Of a stretch of 9,855 bases of DNA, positions 7,020 to 9,855 are shown piece by piece. The stretch comes from Sulfurimonas autotrophica. GTDB lineage: Bacteria > Campylobacterota > Campylobacteria > Campylobacterales > Sulfurimonadaceae. The position numbers and the translations under genes are program-made. Where the stretch lies: contig DQUE01000066.1 of assembly GCA_015662405.1 (NCBI GenBank), forward strand, positions 1 to 9,855, given 5' to 3'. The notes under the pieces were generated by a model. It was not told the origin of the DNA and ran no database searches. It worked only from the letters and a program-made list of their open reading frames with translations. Every line of letters begins with the position of its first letter. The stretch's first letter is position 1.

Positions 7020-8144
7020 TTATCCTATCATTTTCCAGTTAAAATATTTTAAATTTGCATTAGCAATGACGCCAACACCCTCAGCTCTTCCTATAAAACC
7101 GAGCCTTTCAGTTGTTGTTGCTTTTATGTTGACTCTTGATTTATCAATCTTTAGTATGTTGGCTATAGTTTTTCGCATAGCATCTTTGTACTCCGCTACT
7201 CTTGGTTTTTGTGCTGCTATGGTAATGTCTACATTAATAATCTCAAAACCATACTGTGTGATTTTTGTTACAACAGTTTTAAGTAGTTCTTTTGAATCTA
7301 TACCCTTATAACGCATGTCGTTATCAGGGAACAACATTCCAATATCACCCATACCAGAAGCACCAAGTAGTGCATCTATTAATGCATGCAGAGCAACATC
7401 ACCATCACTATGTGCTTTAAAGCCATATTTTGATGCTATTTTGACACCACCTAAAACCATCTCTCCTTTTTCATCAAATGCATGCACATCAAATCCATTG
7501 CCACTCACTATATCATTGGATGGTGCCTGCAGACAAGGTAATTTGTTTAAGTCATGGATAAAAGTGATCTTAGAAGCTTCTTCATCACCTGCAACAAACA
7601 AGCGGCTGCCACCATAAGCAACAATTGCACTACTCTCATCAGTAAATGCAAGGGATGTTTGCAAGGCACTTTGGAGCATTTTTGTGCGCGAGAGTTGTGG
7701 TGTTTGTACTCGTTTGACTTTTTCTCTGTCGATTGTTGCATTTTCATATACTATAGTATCGGTTACATGTAAAAAGGGAACGATGCAGTCAGCCTCTCCT
7801 TTTTTAGCAACTATTCTTTGTAAAAAATCCTCATTTATACAAGCTCTTGCTATATCACTTACAAGAACATATTCACTCTGTACATGCAACAAAGCGTTTT
7901 TTAGAGATTCCTGTCTTGTTTTACCACCTTGTACAAAAGTATAATCAGCATAGTTTTTCATAAAAGCAATATCATCTTGTGATGCGACAATGATTATGTG
8001 TGTAAAAAGTCCACATTGTGAAAATTTATCTGCTACAAATTGCCACAATGGTTTGTGTTGTACTCGTAACCATTGCTTTTTGACAGTGGTATCAAAGCGA
8101 GTAGAGCTACCAGCTGACAATAATACAAGTGTTAAATCAGACAA
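7020..8144 (-). CDS. ispDF: Bifunctional IspD/IspF enzyme of the MEP isoprenoid pathway
   Basis: A cytoplasmic fusion of two non-consecutive steps of the non-mevalonate pathway: MEP cytidylyltransferase (IspD) and 2-C-methyl-D-erythritol 2,4-cyclodiphosphate synthase (IspF). The IspD half (about 1-210) shows LSAGSSTRF (9-17), the catalytic-type lysine in VKKQW (K23), GGKTRQES (73-80), SDIARA (96-101) and TPQ (148-150). The IspF half begins at GNGFDVHAF (215-223) with the likely metal ligands D219, H221 and H253 (LHAL), plus AHSDGDV (244-250), GDIGMLFPD (266-274) and ATTTERLGFIGR (342-353). The 374-residue length equals the known fused enzymes; the fusion is normal in Campylobacterota. The start is a TTG at 8144 preceded by AGGAGA at a spacing of 5 nt. 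This is the first gene of the operon that continues through the regulator, sat-like and pgpA genes. Confidence 0.96.
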   Translation of the reverse strand: MSDLTLVLLSAGSSTRFDTTVKKQWLRVQHKPLWQFVADKFSQCGLFTHIIIVASQDDIAFMKNYADYTFVQGGKTRQESLKNALLHVQSEYVLVSDIARACINEDFLQRIVAKKGEADCIVPFLHVTDTIVYENATIDREKVKRVQTPQLSRTKMLQSALQTSLAFTDESSAIVAYGGSRLFVAGDEEASKITFIHDLNKLPCLQAPSNDIVSGNGFDVHAFDEKGEMVLGGVKIASKYGFKAHSDGDVALHALIDALLGASGMGDIGMLFPDNDMRYKGIDSKELLKTVVTKITQYGFEIINVDITIAAQKPRVAEYKDAMRKTIANILKIDKSRVNIKATTTERLGFIGRAEGVGVIANANLKYFNWKMIG

Positions 8145-8166
8145 AAAGTCTCCTATAATGTATAAG

Positions 8167-8204
8167 TGTTACGAAATTATACACATTAAAAGCTTTTTTT
8201 TATC
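8167..8204 (-). promoter_or_regulatory. ispDF: Candidate promoter of the ispDF operon
   Basis: On the minus strand a perfect -10 hexamer TATAAT (complement of 8176-8181) is preceded by TGTG and by an A/T-rich stretch with a run of A's. There is no clear -35 box, as is usual in this group. The predicted start of transcription is near 8169, giving a leader of about 25 nt that contains the AGGAGA ribosome-binding site. Confidence 0.5.
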
Positions 8205-8269
8205 TTGAATGTGTAAATTAGTAGTTTTTTTGACTAAGCACTTACATAAATAATTGTATCAATCGTTTC

Positions 8270-8310
8270 ACTTTATGTTAGATTAACTTTATTTGATTAT
8301 ATTTCCACTA
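8270..8310 (+). promoter_or_regulatory. thiC: Candidate promoter of thiC
   Basis: TATATT at 8298-8303 follows a phased T-rich stretch (TTTCACTTTATG, then TTAACTTTATTTGAT), the usual Campylobacterota arrangement. Transcription would begin near 8310, leaving a leader of about 30 nt that includes AGGAG (8331-8335), 6 nt before the ATG. A perfect TATAAT at 8321-8326 is closer to the gene, but using it would place the start of transcription at or inside the ribosome-binding site. Confidence 0.4.
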
Positions 8311-8341
8311 TGCTTGAAAATATAATATTGAGGAGTAACTT

Positions 8342-9736
8342 ATGAGATCTTCATGGGTAAAAGAGCGCGAAGGTGATTCTGTAAGAACACAGATGCACTA
8401 CGCAAAAAAAGGCATCATCACACAAGAGATGGAATATGTCGCAAAAGTAGAAGATTTGTCTCCTGAACTTGTTCGTAGTGAGATAGCGCGTGGTAGACTA
8501 ATCATACCAGCAAATATAAATCATACATCATTAGAGCCAATGGCAATTGGGATTGCAAGCAGATGTAAAATTAATGCAAATATTGGTTCATCAGCAATAG
8601 CTTCAGATGTACAAGGTGAAGTTGAAAAAATACAAGTTTCACAACATTATAAAGCAGATACAGCAATGGACCTCTCAACTGGTGGTGACTTAGATGAAAT
8701 CAGAAAAGCGGTAATTGCTTCTTCTAAAATACCTATAGGAACAGTGCCTATTTATCAAATATTACACGATGTTGGTAATAAAATTGAGGATTTGACTATA
8801 GATATTATGCTTGAAGTTTTAGAGCGTCAGGCAAAACAGGGTGTCTCTTATTTTACAATTCATGCAGGTTTCTTACTAGAGACTATGCCTAAGGTTGCAA
8901 AACGTAAGATGGGTATTGTTTCTCGTGGTGGTTCTTTAATGGCTGCTTGGATGATGCACTATCATAGAGAGAACCCTTTCTATACTGCGTTTGATGATAT
9001 TTTGGATATTTGTGCAAAATATGATGTCTCTTTATCATTGGGTGACTCTCTTCGTCCTGGTTGTTTAGCAGATGCCTCTGATGAAGCACAGCTTGGTGAA
9101 TTAAAAGTTCTTGGTGATTTAACACTTCGTGCTTGGGAGAGAGATGTTCAAGTAATGATTGAGGGTCCAGGGCATGTTCCTATTAACCAGATTGAGCGTA
9201 ATATGAAGATACAAAGAGAGCTTTGCCATGAAGCACCTTTTTATATTTTAGGTCCACTTGTTACGGATATTGCTGCAGGGTATGATCATATCTCTTCTGC
9301 AATTGGTGCAGCTGTAGGTGGATGGCATGGGGCATCAATGCTCTGTTATGTAACACCAAAAGAGCATCTTGGTCTTCCAAATGCTGAAGATGTACGTGAA
9401 GGTATTATTGCTTATAAAATCGCAGCACATGCCGCTGATATTGCTCGTGGACGTAAAGGTGCACGTGATATTGATGATGCCATGAGTGATGCTCGCTATA
9501 CTTTTGACTGGGAAAAACAGTTTGAATTAGCGCTTGATAGTGAAAGAGCTCGTGAGTACCATGATGAAACACTTCCTCAAGATGTATTTAAAGAAGCAGA
9601 ATTTTGTTCCATGTGTGGACCGAAGTTTTGCTCTTATAAAATAACACAAGATATTATGGATAATCCTGAAGGAATAGAAAAAATCATTCAAGACAATAAA
9701 GATAAAGAAACAGCAGAAGCTGAAGCTTTAGTTTAA
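8342..9736 (+). CDS. thiC: Phosphomethylpyrimidine synthase ThiC (thiamine biosynthesis)
   Basis: A radical-SAM enzyme of the cytoplasm that rearranges aminoimidazole ribotide into hydroxymethylpyrimidine phosphate, the pyrimidine half of thiamine. The 464-residue protein is the short form without the extra N-terminal domain of E. coli-type ThiC. It carries the non-canonical C-terminal iron-sulfur motif CSMCGPKFC (C422, C425, C430; C-x2-C-x4-C). Other family segments are IPANINH (about 55-61), MDLSTGGD (about 108-115), EGPGHVP (about 275-281) and GPLVTDIAAGYDH (about 305-317). The ATG at 8342 has AGGAG 6 nt upstream. The gene stands alone: the upstream neighbour is divergent and hairpins follow directly, and no other thiamine gene is in the window. 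The last about 30 residues are acidic and variable. Confidence 0.97.
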   Translation: MRSSWVKEREGDSVRTQMHYAKKGIITQEMEYVAKVEDLSPELVRSEIARGRLIIPANINHTSLEPMAIGIASRCKINANIGSSAIASDVQGEVEKIQVSQHYKADTAMDLSTGGDLDEIRKAVIASSKIPIGTVPIYQILHDVGNKIEDLTIDIMLEVLERQAKQGVSYFTIHAGFLLETMPKVAKRKMGIVSRGGSLMAAWMMHYHRENPFYTAFDDILDICAKYDVSLSLGDSLRPGCLADASDEAQLGELKVLGDLTLRAWERDVQVMIEGPGHVPINQIERNMKIQRELCHEAPFYILGPLVTDIAAGYDHISSAIGAAVGGWHGASMLCYVTPKEHLGLPNAEDVREGIIAYKIAAHAADIARGRKGARDIDDAMSDARYTFDWEKQFELALDSERAREYHDETLPQDVFKEAEFCSMCGPKFCSYKITQDIMDNPEGIEKIIQDNKDKETAEAEALV

Positions 9737-9754
9737 GCTTAAAAAGAAACTGAT

Positions 9755-9785
9755 TTTAAATAAGACAGTATTTGTCTTATTTAAA
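9755..9785. terminator. Perfect 13-bp hairpin after thiC, likely terminator
   Basis: The arms TTTAAATAAGACA (9755-9767) and TGTCTTATTTAAA (9773-9785) are fully complementary around a 5-nt loop, starting 18 nt after the thiC stop. The outer half of the stem is all A-T, so the 3' arm itself supplies T-rich RNA rather than a separate T-run. The symmetry would allow it to act in both directions. This is the most likely transcription end for thiC. Confidence 0.65.
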
Positions 9786-9810
9786 TATACTATAGTTTCA
9801 TAATTATTTC

Positions 9811-9834
9811 AAGAGAATAAAAAGAGATTCTCTT
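9811..9834. terminator. Second, weaker hairpin downstream of thiC
   Basis: AAGAGAAT (9811-9818) and ATTCTCTT (9827-9834) pair as an 8-bp stem with an 8-nt purine-rich loop. AAATTT follows, but no real T-tract, so termination activity is uncertain. It could be a back-up to the first hairpin or the terminator of a convergent gene beyond the window. The remaining bases to 9855 show nothing recognisable. Confidence 0.35.
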
Positions 9835-9855
9835 AAATTTAATAAATAACATTAA

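Larger units (their letters stand above)
8145..8341. other. Divergent intergenic region, ispDF / thiC
   Basis: This 197-bp spacer is very AT-rich and contains promoters for both flanking genes. I find no THI-box (TPP riboswitch) signature upstream of thiC: the conserved CTGAGA segment and the downstream partner are both absent. No open reading frame or structural RNA is supported. Confidence 0.5.

Noticed and set aside
6919..7311. Plus-strand open frame of 130 codons opposite the regulator and ispDF
   Set aside because: It spans two well-recognised genes on the other strand, crosses their junction and has no family features. Its hydrophobicity is what the antisense of such genes gives.
8321..8326. 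Perfect TATAAT just before thiC as its -10 box
   Set aside because: Transcription would begin around 8333, inside or after the AGGAG ribosome-binding site (8331-8335), leaving no usable site in the mRNA. The upstream TATATT is preferred.
8145..8341. Search for TPP riboswitch or small RNA
   Set aside because: No CTGAGA-type THI-box segments or stable conserved hairpins are visible on either strand.
1..9855. CRISPR array, insertion sequence, prophage, tRNA or rRNA
   Set aside because: No repeated spacer-repeat pattern, transposase, terminal inverted repeats flanking a gene, or RNA gene signature was found. Gene content and order look like core chromosome.

Overview
The window looks like chromosomal DNA of a Campylobacterota (Epsilonproteobacteria) bacterium, most likely close to Sulfurimonas. 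This rests on AT-rich DNA, T-rich promoters without a clear -35 box, a fused ispDF gene, a short thiC, and the gene order ispDF / HP1021-like orphan regulator / ATP-sulfurylase-like gene / pgpA. I recall the same order from Campylobacter jejuni (Cj1607-Cj1610) and, in part, from Helicobacter pylori (HP1020-HP1021). No mobile element, CRISPR array, tRNA or rRNA was seen, and every large reading frame is intact apart from one gene cut by the window edge.

Layout. (1) Positions 1-1071, minus strand: the first 357 codons of a chemoreceptor that runs off the left edge. (2) Positions 1072-1244: a divergent spacer with a good promoter for gdhA. (3) Positions 1245-4440, plus strand: a tight pair, gdhA (glutamate dehydrogenase, TTG start) and a large MscS-type mechanosensitive channel. 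The channel's signal peptide lies upstream of any ATG, GTG or TTG, so it seems to start at an ATC codon or to carry a start-codon mutation. (4) Positions 4451-8144, minus strand: a four-gene operon ispDF > atypical response regulator > sat-like > pgpA, with junctions of +1, -23 and +8 nt. It converges on the channel gene with only 10 bp between. (5) Positions 8145-8341: a divergent promoter region. (6) Positions 8342-9736, plus strand: thiC (thiamine pyrimidine synthesis), followed by a perfect 13-bp hairpin and a weaker second one.

How the genes work together. gdhA and the channel may form a coupled unit of glutamate synthesis and osmotic release, since glutamate is a common osmolyte and potassium counter-ion; this is inference. 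The minus-strand operon joins isoprenoid precursor synthesis (IspDF) and phosphatidylglycerol synthesis (PgpA) with an orphan regulator whose phosphoacceptor Asp is a Ser, and with an ATP-sulfurylase homologue lacking the usual sulfate-contact residues. Those two middle proteins are the most unusual content of the window: the regulator is probably not controlled by phosphorylation, and the 'sat' product probably does not simply activate sulfate.
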